Below, piece after piece: positions 30,850-41,689 of a DNA stretch of 64,000 bases; within the stretch, counting starts at the first letter, position 1; each line of letters opens with the position of its first letter. The stretch lies in the NCBI GenBank assembly GCA_022494885.1, contig JAGVSM010004947.1:1-64000 (forward strand), read 5' to 3'. A program made the position numbers and the translations under genes. Source of the DNA: Micrasema longulum (lineage: Eukaryota; Arthropoda; Insecta; Trichoptera; Brachycentridae). The notes under the pieces are model-generated. The model was not told the origin of the DNA, ran no database searches, and saw only the letters and a list, made by a program, of their open reading frames with translations.

Positions 30850-31165
30850 AATATAAAAAAAATAACAGTATACGATGTATACATTATACACACATGTTTG
30901 TTGTAGAGGGAAACGCAATGCACGCGTTCTGCACACAACATATATTATAAAAGCTCTAGTGGAGATGACGTCATCGGATACTCTCTCATCTCAGGAAGTT
31001 TTAGTACTGTTCGCAGGGGCGCTAAACAATATCTGTTCTCTAGTAAAAAAAACGCGACAATTATTTAACTTTTAACAGTCTAATTTTTCTTTTTGGTGCA
31101 ACCGGCTCTAAATTATTTTTATTAATCCGCGTAAGATGACAACAATATAAATTGTTTCACTGAAA
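30850..31165. other. Unassigned DNA
   Basis: No gene recognised. The short overlapping frames on both strands (30664-31075) are not supported by any motif. Confidence 0.3.
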
Positions 31166-31167
31166 TC

Positions 31168-31745
31168 ATCATCATACCTCTAGTTGTACTTGATGGTGCA
31201 TAAAGCACTGAACTGTTTTTTATTTTTATTTTGTCTTAAGTACACACCTTACAATGTATGAATGTCCTTTTATAAACTTATATCTAATTATCATTAAACT
31301 GTACATATACTAATTTTGAATAAACTATAAGCTGTAAAACAATTTTATCAGGTTGTGGTCCTGTGGCTAGTGTCTCGGACTCACGGTTCAAAGGTCCGTG
31401 GTTCGAATCTCACTCTAACCCTACTTGATTCCCATTTTCTAATGGTGAGTTGTTTACAACTCGTTGAAAATAGACCTCAAAATGAAATATTTGGGGAAAT
31501 CATACAAACGCAAATATTCATTTTTCTATTTAAACAAAAAAAAATACAATTATACACTTGAAAATTATAACGTAAAATATTGAAGATGAGAAAACCTTTT
31601 TTTAAATTGTAACACATTTACATGAAGGCAATGTGATATGAATTACGCTTCAGGTACCAGACCAGTGACAGTAAAATATTGCAGTGTTAAACCGACTGAA
31701 TAATTTGATACAATCCTAATTGTCAGTTTCTAATGCTGCAATTTT
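31168..31745 (-). repeat. SINE-A copy split by an insertion
   Basis: The tail part (ATCATCATACCTCTAGTTGT, then GATGGTGCATAAAGCACTGA, 31168-31215) and the core part (TTACATGAAGGCAATGTGAT to the TAAAATATTGCAGTGTTAAA block, 31617-31700) belong together on the minus strand. The 400 bases between them include a full SINE-B (31350-31547) and other DNA with a TGTATGAATGTCC-type block. The SINE-A is therefore older than the insertion. Confidence 0.6.
31350..31547 (+). repeat. SINE-B copy nested in SINE-A
   Basis: TTGTGGTCCTGTGGCTAGTG (box A) and CGTGGTTCGAATCTCACTC (box B) in the head, then CTAATGGTGAGTTGTTTACA, AAATAGACCTCAAAATGAAA and an A-rich tail (31535-31547). Confidence 0.85.
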
Positions 31746-32740
31746 GTGTGGAAATCTTAATCAAAACTTTATTTATTGTGATTTGACGTGTAATTGAAAT
31801 AAAGTAAATAAAAGTAAAGCAAATAATTGTAATAAAATGAATATTTAATATAATAAAAGAGCGATAGTTCTTTTAACAAACAGGAAACGTTACACGTTTT
31901 TTGTCTCCTCTATCTCAGTAGTAGCTGCTAGCTGCTCAATAGTTGAATAATCTACCCATTAATGTCAGAGACCCACATACCTATTAACATTAAAATCAAG
32001 ATTAAAACATTACAATCTAAAAATTTGAGTTTTCCTTTCTCCTTCTTCTTTCCTTTTCACCATTTTCTTTCTTCGTAGAAAAAATGGTGAAAAGGAATAG
32101 TGTAGATTATTAGTTTATTTTCGTTTCAAATTTTGTACAAAACTATTGGATTCTGTTTTTATGAATATAGTTAAAATATGTCCACATATCGTCGGGATCG
32201 AAGATCAACGACGTATGTGATTTTCTTCGACTTTAGGTGAAAGCAGATTGATTTTTTTAAAACACTTTGTGTCACGACTGAATAAGTACAAAAGTTTACT
32301 ATTTGACACTTAGGTAAGTAATATATACTTTTTTTCAAACCGGAAAAATATAGACTTAACGTAACTTTTTCGATATCAATTTTTCATAACCATTTTTCGC
32401 ACATCCGTCGTTGTTCTATGATCTCAACGATATGTATTTTTATTTTCTCAAACACAACAGTTTACGTAGGTAGGAAAAAATTGCCTTGAGGTTCTATTAA
32501 ATTTTTTTTTTTTTTTAATAAAAACCTTTTTTAGCATTGAAAACATTACAAACAATAAAAAAAGGAACGCTGAAGGTTGAAATTGCCAAAAAAACCCACC
32601 CTCATTTGTACATAAAGTGTAAAACAAATCAATAAACTTTTAAAAAAGTAAGAGGATTGTTTTTTAGAGTAATATATTTTTCTGTTTTTTCATAAAAAAA
32701 ATAATTTTAAAAATGTGAAAACTGTCCAACATATTACAAT
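31745..32740. other. Unassigned AT-rich DNA
   Basis: No gene recognised. A short inverted pair, CCTTTTCACCATTTT (32052-32066) and AAAATGGTGAAAAGG (32081-32095), forms a perfect 15-bp hairpin. Confidence 0.4.
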
Positions 32741-32749
32741 GTCCAAGAA

Positions 32750-33075
32750 CTGAGTTCAACCCCCTAGGGAGCTGTTAATATTGACATATTACAACATATA
32801 TAAAAAACACTTTAGAGAAGGGAATTTACAAATCAAGACATTCACAGGGCTTATGACAGCTTCACAAGTATTGACAGATGAAAATGTCGATGGAATATTG
32901 ATGTTTAAATATAGGCAGAAAAGTTAATATACAGTGTGTGAAGGGGCTTCTTAAACCAGCCAATGACAAGTCATAATCATTGTGAATGTCTAGACTTCTA
33001 TATTCTCTTCTCCAAAAAGTTCTTCATCCCTGTTGTGATATATTTATTTTGATAACTCCCAAATGAGTTGAATTC
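32750..33075. repeat. MITE-E copy, palindromic form
   Basis: Long imperfect inverted repeat. The left arm runs from GAGTTCAACCCCCTAGGGAG (32752) through GACATATTACAACA, AGAGAAGGGAATTT, GACATTCACAGGGCTTATGA. The right arm reads back AGTCATAATCATTGTGAATG, TCTAGACTTCTATATTCTCT, TGTTGTGATATATTTATTTT and CTCCCAAATGAGTTGAATT. The arms are ~130 bp each. There is no coding capacity. Confidence 0.65.
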
Positions 33076-33888
33076 AGATTTTGTTTTTGAAAATTTGAAC
33101 AAGTTCAAATTATTGTTGAAACACAGTCAAGAATTTTGTTTCCCGCATTTCTTAGGGCCAGTTGCCCAAAAAAAAGTTAGGTTAAATAAGTTAAAAGGTA
33201 AATAATTGCTTGGTTTTTGTCAAAATATTGTACGAACTCTTTGTTGGATGTAACTGGACAGTTTTTATAAAATAAAATATTATTTATCAACAAGCTGCAG
33301 ACTGTGCTTTTTGTACATAATACATATACGAGTAGGTACATGTTTTCATCAGTATTTATTATGATCACTGTTTTTGGCTCAATAGTAACACTTAGATAAA
33401 AATTCTAAAAAAGGGAATCTCGTGGAAATAAGTCCACCTCGTTTTGTAATTTTAAGATTATTATGTGTTGAAATATTTACCAATTTTTTATTAGTGGAAT
33501 TAAGATTGTTGGTTTCGGACTCCTGTTTTACTCTCCTATTATCTTGAATGTCGCACGAGAGATAAGCATCTCGTGGCATGATTGCCAGGACTGACGCCAA
33601 CATCACCTGATACATCATTTTCTTTGTCTTTCCTTCTACCTTACACCTTCTCACACCACGACCTCTCCTCTGCTCTACTTTTGCTCCTCACACACCACCA
33701 CATACCACCGCAAAATTGTAGCTCCATATAACATAGTACATAACATACGTAGATATGCACGTCTTCCACTGGATGGCTCGTCATACGTACATTCTGACAC
33801 AATACCATTTTTACGATGATTCGCTTGCAAGGCAAAAACTAGAAATGAAAATAATCGAATGAATTTGTAAATCGAATAATTAGTACTA

Positions 33889-34165
33889 GCATGTTCCAAC
33901 AGAGATGAAGAACATTTTGCAGATGAAAATATAGACGTCAAGGTATCTATAGGGATTATGACTTGTCATTGGCTGATTTAAGTGACCACTTGACACATTG
34001 TGTAACTTTCACCATTCTACCTATGTTCGAACATCTGTATTCTTCCATCTGTTGATGTTTGTAAAGTTAAAGAGCAAAAAAAATTATTAATCCAGGTGAG
34101 ATTCATCTGATTCTAAACAAAGGTAGAATGGTGAATGTTTCTCAGGGTGTAAAGAACTGGTTGAA
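33889..34165 (+). repeat. MITE-E copy
   Basis: TTCCAACAGAGATGAAGAAC, TTATGACTTGTCATTGGCTG, AAGTGACCACTTGACACATT, GTGTAACTTTCACCATTCTA, TTCTTCCATCTGTTGATGTT and GTGAGATTCATCTGATTC occur in the same order as in the copy at 60.0 kb. Confidence 0.7.
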
Positions 34166-34545
34166 TTCAGTTCTTTTATACAAAAATTTAGAGAAACTCA
34201 AAACATTATTGAATTATTGGTTATTGAATGAATTAAATAATCAAATGAATTTTCACATGCATATTTGAATTTATATAACTTCTTATTACTAAATAACCAC
34301 GAGTTTACCAGAGTAAATTACTCTTCAAACAAAAGTTTACGTTAGAAAGTTACGGTTATAACATTAACTAAATATATAAACGTAGGTTTCGATAGAAAAA
34401 TAAAACATGTGTCATTTTATGAAACTATGTAACTTCACGAATGAATCACTAATTTCCGGTATGCCATAGATAAAAGGGATGTGTGTATCGGTTGTTGTAG
34501 TCCGCGGTCACTCAATCCTATGGCGGTGTGAGGGTGGGGGGTCCA

Positions 34546-34935
34546 CAGAATAGGGAAATATCACACTACGAATACCGATTGAAATGGGTTTATAATTATT
34601 ATTTTTAAAAATGAATATGGGTATTGTTGAGAATTTTTTTTATACATAATTTGAAAGAAGAAATTACAAAAAACATGTCACTACAAAAACGCGATAATAG
34701 ATAATTATGATGTCAAGATTCGTGACGATGTTCAATCAAAATTTAAATGGTTAGGAACAAACTTGAAAATCAACAAGATCGTGACGTATTAGGAGCGTGG
34801 CCAACGCAATAACCATTTTTGCGGGAATTCAAAATTACAAATGTAAAAATATTTTTAATGCTACTAATAAACAGCAAAAAAAAATATTTTTAGTTGACAG
34901 TATTTCATAGAGCCTTATTACTTTAAAAATATAAA
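34546..34935 (+). repeat. MITE-D copy 4
   Basis: Starts with the family terminus GGGAAATATCACACTACGAA. Then come CCGATTGAAATGG, GACGTCAAGATTCGTGAC (34708), AGGAACAAACTTGAAAATCA, GATCGTGACGTATTAGGAGC (34778), GTGGCCAACGCAATAACCAT, TTGCGGGAATTCAAAATTAC and TTTCATAGAGCCTTATT. Confidence 0.75.
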
Positions 34936-35144
34936 AAAAGTTACATTTACTAATTCAGTGAAATGTCAGCTTCTTAAATTTATTAATTTAATAGAAGGGG
35001 TGGGGGGAGTGGCTGCGGACTTTCCAAGGCCTGAAATTGCCCCTTTCTGTTAAAATTACTGAAGATAGCGGGCTACCTACCCCAGAATCCTAAACACATA
35101 TTTGTGCATTCATGCATTAATTTAATTTATTCATTCACACCTTC

Positions 35145-35445
35145 ATTCATTCATTCTTCATCCATTCTTTATTCAATAAGAAATTTATTTGAACTTTTAT
35201 TCGAATGAATGTAGTAATCGAAGACAATCGATTATTTTTATTAAAATAAATCATATCAATCTGAAAACTCACATTCAAAACAGTAAAATTATTATTCATT
35301 GAATAAATAATTCATTCGAATGAATAAATGCATTTGGACTTTCATTCGAATGAATTTAGTAATTAAATACAATCGATTATTTCCTTTCGAATGAATCATC
35401 TCGAACTAAAAACCTCAACCACATATAAAACAGTAAAATTAGCAT
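35145..35445. repeat. Tandem duplication rich in ATTCGAATGAAT palindromes
   Basis: Two ~145-bp units start at CTTTTATTCGAATGAATGTA (35195) and CTTTCATTCGAATGAATTTA (35339). Each continues through ACAATCGATTATT to AACAGTAAAATTA (35280 and 35427). ATTCGAATGAAT-type palindromes recur at 35201, 35312, 35343 and, partly, 35377. Upstream is an ATTCATTC-rich run (35105-35170). Confidence 0.65.
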
Positions 35446-35544
35446 GCTGTAGAGATCGTGACGAACAATATTTTATTGACTTATATTTTGTAACAGGTAG
35501 GTAACGAAAACACAAAGCGAATATTGAAGTTATAGAAAAGTGAG

Positions 35545-35602
35545 TTGAAAATGACCAGGCAAAATTAAAATATTTGGGTAAATCATAAGAACGGTAAAAG
35601 AT
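35545..35602 (+). repeat. SINE-B fragment (3' end)
   Basis: GTTGAAAATGACCAGGCAAA, then ATATTTGGGTAAATCATAAG and AACGG match the end of the SINE-B body. The head is absent. Confidence 0.55.
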
Positions 35603-35814
35603 AAAACAAATGAATAATAATAATATTACCTGAAGAATTTTCTTCGTTTTAGTTGATATATCTGCAAATCCAGATCCCTAAAAACTACATTCAAAAAAAA
35701 ATCGTAAAAACGTTTTAGGTAAAATAATTATAATCAATTTGGAATTTAAAAAAAAGGTAATTAAAAACAATCAATAAGTAAAACAAATGACTTAAATAAC
35801 TAACTTAATCATGG

Positions 35815-35950
35815 CTTTTGTTTTTTGCCCCAATGTCCAGAATGTGTGGATTAGTCAATTCATCAGAAAACTTGGAATTATTTGGGATAGATCTTTCGGC
35901 TTTTCTAAGATCTCTTTGCCATTTGCACAGTGTGGGATGAAGATGGAATG
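35815..35950 (-). pseudogene. LINE C-terminal fragment, family F
   Basis: Minus-strand translation includes KCHSIFIPHCANGKEILEKP (frame to 35877), then worn pieces of the SRMCRLINSSHDLEFFGIDL block known from the copies at 47.1 and 59.1 kb (CCCCAATGTCCAGAATGTGT, GGATTAGTCAATTCATCAGA). Confidence 0.6.
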
Positions 35951-36047
35951 GCATTTGTTAGCTCAAAGTCTTATATGTTGATCGTGTTTATAAATATATA
36001 TTAAAAACCATTATTTTATTGTACATATGTTTCTTTATAAAACTGTT

Positions 36048-36496
36048 GTATTACGGAAATATCTCAGTTTTTTTACATTTTTAAAGTCATAAAGGTTTTT
36101 GAAATACTGTACATTAAAAAAAAAATGTTTACCTATTACTAATAAGTTATTTTAGAAGCAAGCATAAAAAATATTTTTATTTTTGTGATTTTGAATTCCC
36201 GCAAAAACGGCCATCCCATTGGCCACGCCCCTAATACGTCACGATGTATGTTTATTTGTTCCTGACCATTTAAACTTGTAAAGAACATTATCACAAATCT
36301 TGACGTCATAATTATCAAGGCCAAAAATGACGCGTTTTTATAGTGACGTACTTTTTAAAAATTTCTTTCTAAAATTTAAGCATGAAAACTTTTCTTCTCA
36401 ATATCCATGTTGATTTTAAAAATATAATTAATTATTCTAAATCTATTTCATTTATTTTTATTGGCATTCGTAGTATGTGATATTTCCCCGTTGGCT
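36048..36496 (-). repeat. MITE-D copy 5
   Basis: Left end GGAAATATCTCAG (36055), then GAATTCCCGCAAAAACGGCC, ATCCCATTGGCCACGCCCCT, AATACGTCACGAT, AACATTATCACAAATCTTGA, CGTCATAATTATCAAGG and the right end TTCGTAGTATGTGATATTTC CCC. Both terminal sequences are inverses (GGAAATATC / GATATTTCC). Confidence 0.7.
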
Positions 36497-36639
36497 TCGG
36501 CCGCAGATATAGTAAATAAATAAATGATGAATATGAATAAAACTTTAACATTAATACTTAAACGTTATCATAATACTATAGAAATTGTAAAAATCAGACA
36601 CTCATTTGGAAAAAATATTATCATCACTGGTGGCGTTAC

Positions 36640-36850
36640 AAATCAGTGTGGTCTCTGGCCTCCAACATCTGTGTTCATTTCTGCCTGCACCCTGCGGCTC
36701 TTCTTTAGTTTTTCAGGCCAATGGATCTCATGTCACTCTCCACATTATCCAGCCATCTTAATTTTTTGGTCAGCCTCTGCGTCATCTCCCTTCCGGAGAC
36801 GTTTTAAGAATTTTACTGGGGGACAATCACCATTCATTCCGTAAACTTAA
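36640..36850 (-). pseudogene. LINE C-terminal fragment
   Basis: Minus strand gives RLTKKLRWLDNVESDMRSIG, LKN-stop-RRAAGCRQK-stop and TQMLEARDHTDL. This follows the RPRxRWLDxVExDLxxLGVxNW pattern near the C-terminus of several insect LINEs. Two stops (both in Trp positions) mark it as dead. Confidence 0.6.
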
Positions 36851-37329
36851 AAAAATTCTAAGATAATTTATTTAAAATAAAACTAAAACATATTTACGAT
36901 TCCTCAAAGGGACCCCAAATAAAAATTATCAAATGAATTAGAACTCAAAAATTTCATTTAAAGTCAATTGCACGTTTTTAAAATAGTAAAAAAGAAAATT
37001 AAATTCCTGAAATTTAGAAAAAAAGCTTAATCACCAAATTCTGTTTTCCACAAGGCAGTAAAAAAATATTATTGTATGGGTAAAAACATTTAGGAAGAAA
37101 AAAAAACAAAATTCAAACTTAAGGTTAAGATAAATATGTTTTTAACAAATTGAACATTAAATGCATTTAAACAATGTTTTTTTTAGAGCACACATAAGTA
37201 CATGTTTATATGTGCCCAATTTCAAGATTTAAAATAAAATAAAAATAAGTGTTGGAGTCTAAATCTGAGCCATTAATAACGAGAGACAAACCTTTGTCAC
37301 AAAAGGTTTCATTAAATTCTCTATCGCTG

Positions 37330-37500
37330 TTCTTTGTCTAGCTGGAGTAGTTGCGTACTTCTTTACGCTAGGCCTGGCGTCGGCGTCGTGGCATTGGTGC
37401 AGGCGACGCCGACGCTTAAGGACGCCGTGTAGACGTCTTTATGGGTGTGTTATACTGGGCTGTGAGGACCCAAAGGTGGTTTCGGGTCTTATACAACCAA
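37330..37500. other. GC-rich patch, origin unknown
   Basis: GGCGTCGGCGTCGTGGCATT and GCAGGCGACGCCGACGC form imperfect inverted GACGCC/GGCGTC pairs (37377-37425). The patch stands out from AT-rich flanks. It could be a worn LINE or SINE; I recognise no product. Confidence 0.3.
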
Positions 37501-37842
37501 AAGTTAACGTCCTGAGCTTCCTTTAAAACACCATATCGTGCACCTGTGAAAAACGTGACGCTTTTACAAAGAACACCCTTAAATAAGGAGTGGGAATCAA
37601 AGTTTCTTTGCCAACTTTATATTGTTAAAACATAAGGATCATTACATTTGAACATTTTTTTTAAATAACAACGTTCTGTCAAGAATATTCCTTAATATTT
37701 TTAAGGAAAATCAGCGGTCTTTATCGAGGTGTATTTAAATTATTTCTCAAAGCTGTATTATTTACATTTTGGTCTGTGCCCCGGTGGATCAAGAATACAG
37801 TGCAGCTTTCATGCGAAAATCCTAAAAAAAAAAAATCGGGTG

Positions 37843-38100
37843 GCTCGTCTCATAGTGCAGTGGCTGGCGCATTCGCCAACCATGCTACGGTTCCCGGGTT
37901 TGATTCCTAGGAAGATCGGCTTAAAATTGTTGTTTCTAAAAGTGGAATAAAGTATTTAATTGCCCTTAGGCTGGCACTCGAAGCGTAAGTTTGATCACCT
38001 TATATTCTTTTAAAGGATGATCGAGATTTCCTGCATGTTATTTAATAATGCAGCGCCCTATGCACTATCGTGTGCGTATGGGGGATTGATAATGATGATA
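37843..38100 (+). repeat. SINE-A copy, complete
   Basis: Plus strand: head GGTGGCTCGTCTCATAGTGC, AGTGGCTGGCGCATTCGCCA (box A) and GGTTCCCGGGTTTGATTCCT (box B). The core is CTTAGGCTGGCACTCGAAGC, followed by GTTTGATCACCTTATATTC and the tail AATGCAGCGCCCTATGCACT. The end is TGATAATGATGATA. Confidence 0.8.
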
Positions 38101-38139
38101 TTATATTACAATCTCGATTCAGATGACGAAAATGTTTTT

Positions 38140-38262
38140 TTACACATTGGACTGTGAAACGCAATAAACGATCAGTCAATGATCTGCCATCTAATCTGAC
38201 CTTTGCATAAAAGGATTAAGATACGCTATGATTAGTGTACTAATGTCGTGTTCTATGTACCG
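38140..38262 (+). repeat. SINE-A fragment
   Basis: TACACATTGGACTGTGAAAC, CGATCAGTCAATGATCTGCC and AAGGATTAAGATACGCTATG, TGTACTAATG follow the core and tail of SINE-A. Diverged; the head is not visible. Confidence 0.4.
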
Positions 38263-38410
38263 GCCTCCATGCTGTTGAAGTTAAAACTCTTGAATCACTC
38301 ACTGATGGTTCCGGGTTCAATTCCCCGCTAGAACATACAAAAAAGTGATTTTTCTCATTTTTTCTCAGATTTCTCTCGAGCTTGTTGCGGTGAAAAATTT
38401 TATTTTTAGA
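38262..38410 (+). repeat. SINE-C-like copy
   Basis: tRNA-like head with a clear box B (GGTTCCGGGTTCAATTCCCC, 38308 on), then AAAAAAGTGATTTTTCTCAT and TTCTCAGATTTCTCTCGAGC, TTGTTGCGGTG. The arrangement parallels SINE-C (repeated TTTTTCTC blocks and TTGTGGTG) but with different anticodon-region sequence. It may be a subfamily. Confidence 0.55.
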
Positions 38411-38889
38411 AAAACCATAAATAAAAATAGGTTTCAGAAAGGGAATAATAACGATAAGAAATTGCAATTTTTTTGAACATTTATTTATTTATTTATTTTA
38501 TTTTTATTTGTTCATTTACTTCAGTTCTGTCAAAGTCTTGAATGAGTTGGGGCAAATAATTAGTTAACACACAGACATACGAGTATATCACCACAAATAT
38601 TATATCAGATCAGAAACATAATAATGATTTGAAAAAATAAATAAATTGCACTTTAATGCGGTAAATAGCAAACTCAAACATTTGGTTTATATTTATTTAA
38701 AAAAATATATATATTTGGAATATCATTAAGGAGTTTTCCACTCAAACCCCTCCGCTAACATAATAACGAATTATAAAAATAAAAATATAAGTAGAAGACT
38801 AATTCGATTCAACTAATTTATTTTCAATAATACAAAAAAATAAACTAAAATTCAATACGTACTTATTATAAAAAGTAAAAAAATACATA

Positions 38890-39535
38890 GAGAGACTTGT
38901 CAAAATAGTAGAAGAATCCTGCCCCGGAAAACCTCTTCGTGTACATGGAACAGATCAACATCCAGAACGATGTTGTTTGGCATAGCGGTAGCCCTTCCAA
39001 CAGGCGTAACCATCAGCAGGTTAGTCCTGCATGTCGGAATATGAAACAATCTGTGCTGACGCTGTATTAGGTTATTATAAGGAAAATACAAACCAATGTT
39101 CATCATAATCTCAGAATTATCGACCGTACCGTGCAATAGTCGATAAAAATGTGTAGTTAAATACACATTCCTTCTAGTCTCTAAGCTGTTGTAGCCAACC
39201 ATACCCTGGATAAACCCGGTCAGATAATACCCTTACTCTCTCATGTAATTATCTAAGAAATTTTTTTTGGATTCTTCATCTATCATAAGAGAGTACTTCT
39301 GTTAATGTGGCCCCCAAATCATCGAGCCACTCTCGAGTCTACTTCGCACCGGGAAGTTGTAAAGAGTTCTCAGTACGCGGGTATTTTCAAAAACTCTGGC
39401 ACTTCAATGCATTACCACTGATTGTCTGTGTTCATGAAATGTCAGGGTGCTCACAAATCTAACGCCCAGATCCTTAATATTCGATATTCGTATCAGATTC
39501 TGGCCATTAATTTTGTATCGATAAAATAGATTAAA
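38890..39535 (-). pseudogene. Jockey/CR1-like LINE, C-terminal fragment
   Basis: Minus-strand pieces run YKINGQNLIRI, IKDLGVRF (near 39460), FHEHRQSVVMH, EFLKIPAY, a RSRLESGSMIWGPH-like block (near 39330), then the open part 38900-39202 (GYNSLETRRNVYLTTHFYRL to FRGRILLLF). The order is that of the post-catalytic region of the LINE at 55-56.3 kb (DLGITFDSRLTF, LVRSKLEFESIVWSPH, LETRRQIIDMMYLY). Frameshifts break it. Confidence 0.65.
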
Positions 39536-40067
39536 AAAAAAAAAAAAGTGTTTTACGCAGCACTGGGTGTAGAGAGAGAAATGATAATGATTTCCATCGA
39601 TTTAATTATTGATTTATTTGTTCAAATAGCTAACGCCATAGTTAGTACGGGTTCAATAGTTAACTATTTACACGGGATAACTATGTACCTACGATACGAA
39701 AGGTAATAACTTAGAAGCCCCTCAAGCAACAGATAATCACACCTCATTACCGCTTTTATTGAAAATTTATACGTAACATGATTATTAATTACGTAGTTAA
39801 TAAATACACACATGCGTAAATAAATACACTACTGAGCGAATTAATTAGAACAAGTTTACCCTGTGAATCTTGATTTTATCAGCAGTTAAAAAATGCTTAG
39901 TAAACTTTACTTTTTATTATTTAACACTTTACACACATAAACATTTTGTATACATATAAGGGCGGGAATATTGCCTTAAGGAAATTTCTCCGTACGTACC
40001 CGAACCATTCAATTTCAGAAAATAAGTTGTTGGTACCTATTCGGACATATTCTAGGTACATGAATTC

Positions 40068-40150
40068 ATATCATCATTCTTTTTCCGCACCTAATGGTGT
40101 ATAAAGAATGCTATAGTCGAATCAAATTACCGTCCAACAATTATTTAATC
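40068..40150 (-). repeat. SINE-A tail fragment
   Basis: ATCATCATTCTTTTTCCGCA and CCTAATGGTGTATAAAG give the minus-strand tail only. Confidence 0.6.
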
Positions 40151-40261
40151 CAGGGGTCTTTAACGTAAGATCCCTACTGGCTGCAAAAGACAAATCACAT
40201 AAAATACATATTTTTGAAAACAAAAAAGTTTAATTCAAAAAATATTGCTTAAATTTCTTTC

Positions 40262-40350
40262 GTCAGTTGACTTTTGGAAGTAAAAGAACCAAAACATTTA
40301 TTGGCATGATTGAGATTCATCTGACTAAATTATTACACCTACTAGGCATC
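40262..40350 (+). repeat. MITE-E fragment (right part)
   Basis: GTCAGTTGACTTTTGGAAGT, then AAAAGAACCAAAACATTTAT and TGATTGAGATTCATCTGACT match the right portion of the family-E copy at 60.1 kb. It abuts SINE-A at 40.35 kb. Confidence 0.5.
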
Positions 40351-40572
40351 ATCATCATTCCCTTTCCACACCTAATGGTGCATAGAGCACTGCATCGGTA
40401 CACTAATTGCAGCAGTCTTAACCATTTTTGTTACATGAAAGTAAGGTGATCAGTCTTACGATCAGTCCAGGGACTGTGAAATATGTTAGTGTCAACCATA
40501 TCAGGAATCGAATCCAAGTCCTCTTGTATGGTAGGCAAACGCGCTGACCACTTCACCACGAGACCGACATAT
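40351..40572 (-). repeat. SINE-A copy, complete and little diverged
   Basis: Minus strand: ATCATCATTCCCTTTCCACA, CCTAATGGTGCATAGAGCAC, GAAAGTAAGGTGATCAGTCT, CAGTCCAGGGACTGTGAAAT. The head is CAGGAATCGAATCCAAGTCC (box B), TGTATGGTAGGCAAACGCGC, TGACCACTTCACCACGAGAC (box A side). Confidence 0.85.
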
Positions 40573-40914
40573 TCATATAGAATCTTTTAATTTTATTATA
40601 GAATTGAGCATATATGTATATAGGTGTACTAAATGTAAAAAAAAAAATGCACTGTATCTAAAGAAAATATACTTTGCATTGTGTCAATTCACAATTCACA
40701 ACATAATAATAGGATGAGAATCTGCTTCAAAACATTGCTGGATATTCTCGAGTTTGTTCAAAAACAAATCCTCAAAACTATCATTTTTGTACCAATAATG
40801 AAAATGTCGGAATGCTTATTTCTAATGGCGACCGTTATGTGTTATTTTGGTAAAAAATAGAAATCAAACAACAATGAAAAAAATAATAAATCAAGCGACA
40901 GTAAAAAAATAAAA

Positions 40915-41068
40915 TCGGTACCAAAAATGAAAACAGCGTATCGTCAAAGTTCGCATATCTACCTTGGTCTTAAGGCTTTTAATACTCTATCAAAATGTAT
41001 ACGGGATTTAACTAATTATTCTAATTATGAGCGGAAAATAAAAATAATTTTAATGGGCAAGAAATGAT
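40915..41068 (+). pseudogene. LINE C-terminal fragment
   Basis: Plus-strand translation gives VPKMKTAYRQSSHIYLGLKA, FNTLSKCIRDLTNYSNYERK, IKIILMGKK and stop. This matches the final domain of Jockey/CR1-like LINEs (R..Y.Q.S..Y.....FN.LP..IR....Y..FK.KLK). Only the last ~50 codons are left. Confidence 0.6.
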
Positions 41069-41689
41069 GGTCATTCAATTAGTATAAGCTCTAACAAAGC
41101 TAATAATTCATCGAACCAGTCAGAGGCTTAACCTGAAAATCAAAGTACTTCTCTGTAAACCTAGATTAGCATAGAAACCTGCACTCTTCTTCACTCACAG
41201 ACTATGCAATGCACTTACTAATAAATAAGGGGGCATAAATAGGTTAACCAATCACACATTTAAAAAATATGCTAAAAATGAATCATGAAAGGAGATGTAC
41301 CCAGTGTCTTTAGCTAAATTGCTAGCAAAATATGTTACTTTTTGGTTTTTTGTGTGTTTATATGTGTTTCGAAATTCGCATTGTAAATTAGTTTTTTTGC
41401 TCCCATTCGCTCTTGTCATTCTACGCATGGTGCTATTTTTTTATGCAGTACTGTACAGTGCTTATAATTTACTTCTCAAGTGTAATTGCATGAACCCAAA
41501 AGAATTTAGTAGAAGGGTTCTTAATGGGCAATTATTGAACACGCGACAATTATGAACATTCACATGTGTATGCACTGATCGGTCTTTCAACATAAACAAT
41601 GTTATTATTTAATCTATATAGCGTTGTGAGTTCTCATTAAGTTGAAGTGCGTATCTTAGATTAAATGTTGCATTACATTACTAGGTACT

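Noticed and set aside
33379..33941. Three overlapping minus-strand frames of 64-91 codons
   Set aside because: No recognisable domain or start evidence; the last overlaps the edge of a MITE-E copy.
37330..37450. Possible structured RNA (GACGCC/GGCGTC pairs)
   Set aside because: The pairing is imperfect and can be explained by simple repetition of GGCGTC; no match to an RNA family I know.
41295..41555. 86-codon plus-strand frame with membrane-like composition
   Set aside because: Hydrophobic composition comes from T-rich codons; no homologous pattern or neighbouring exon.
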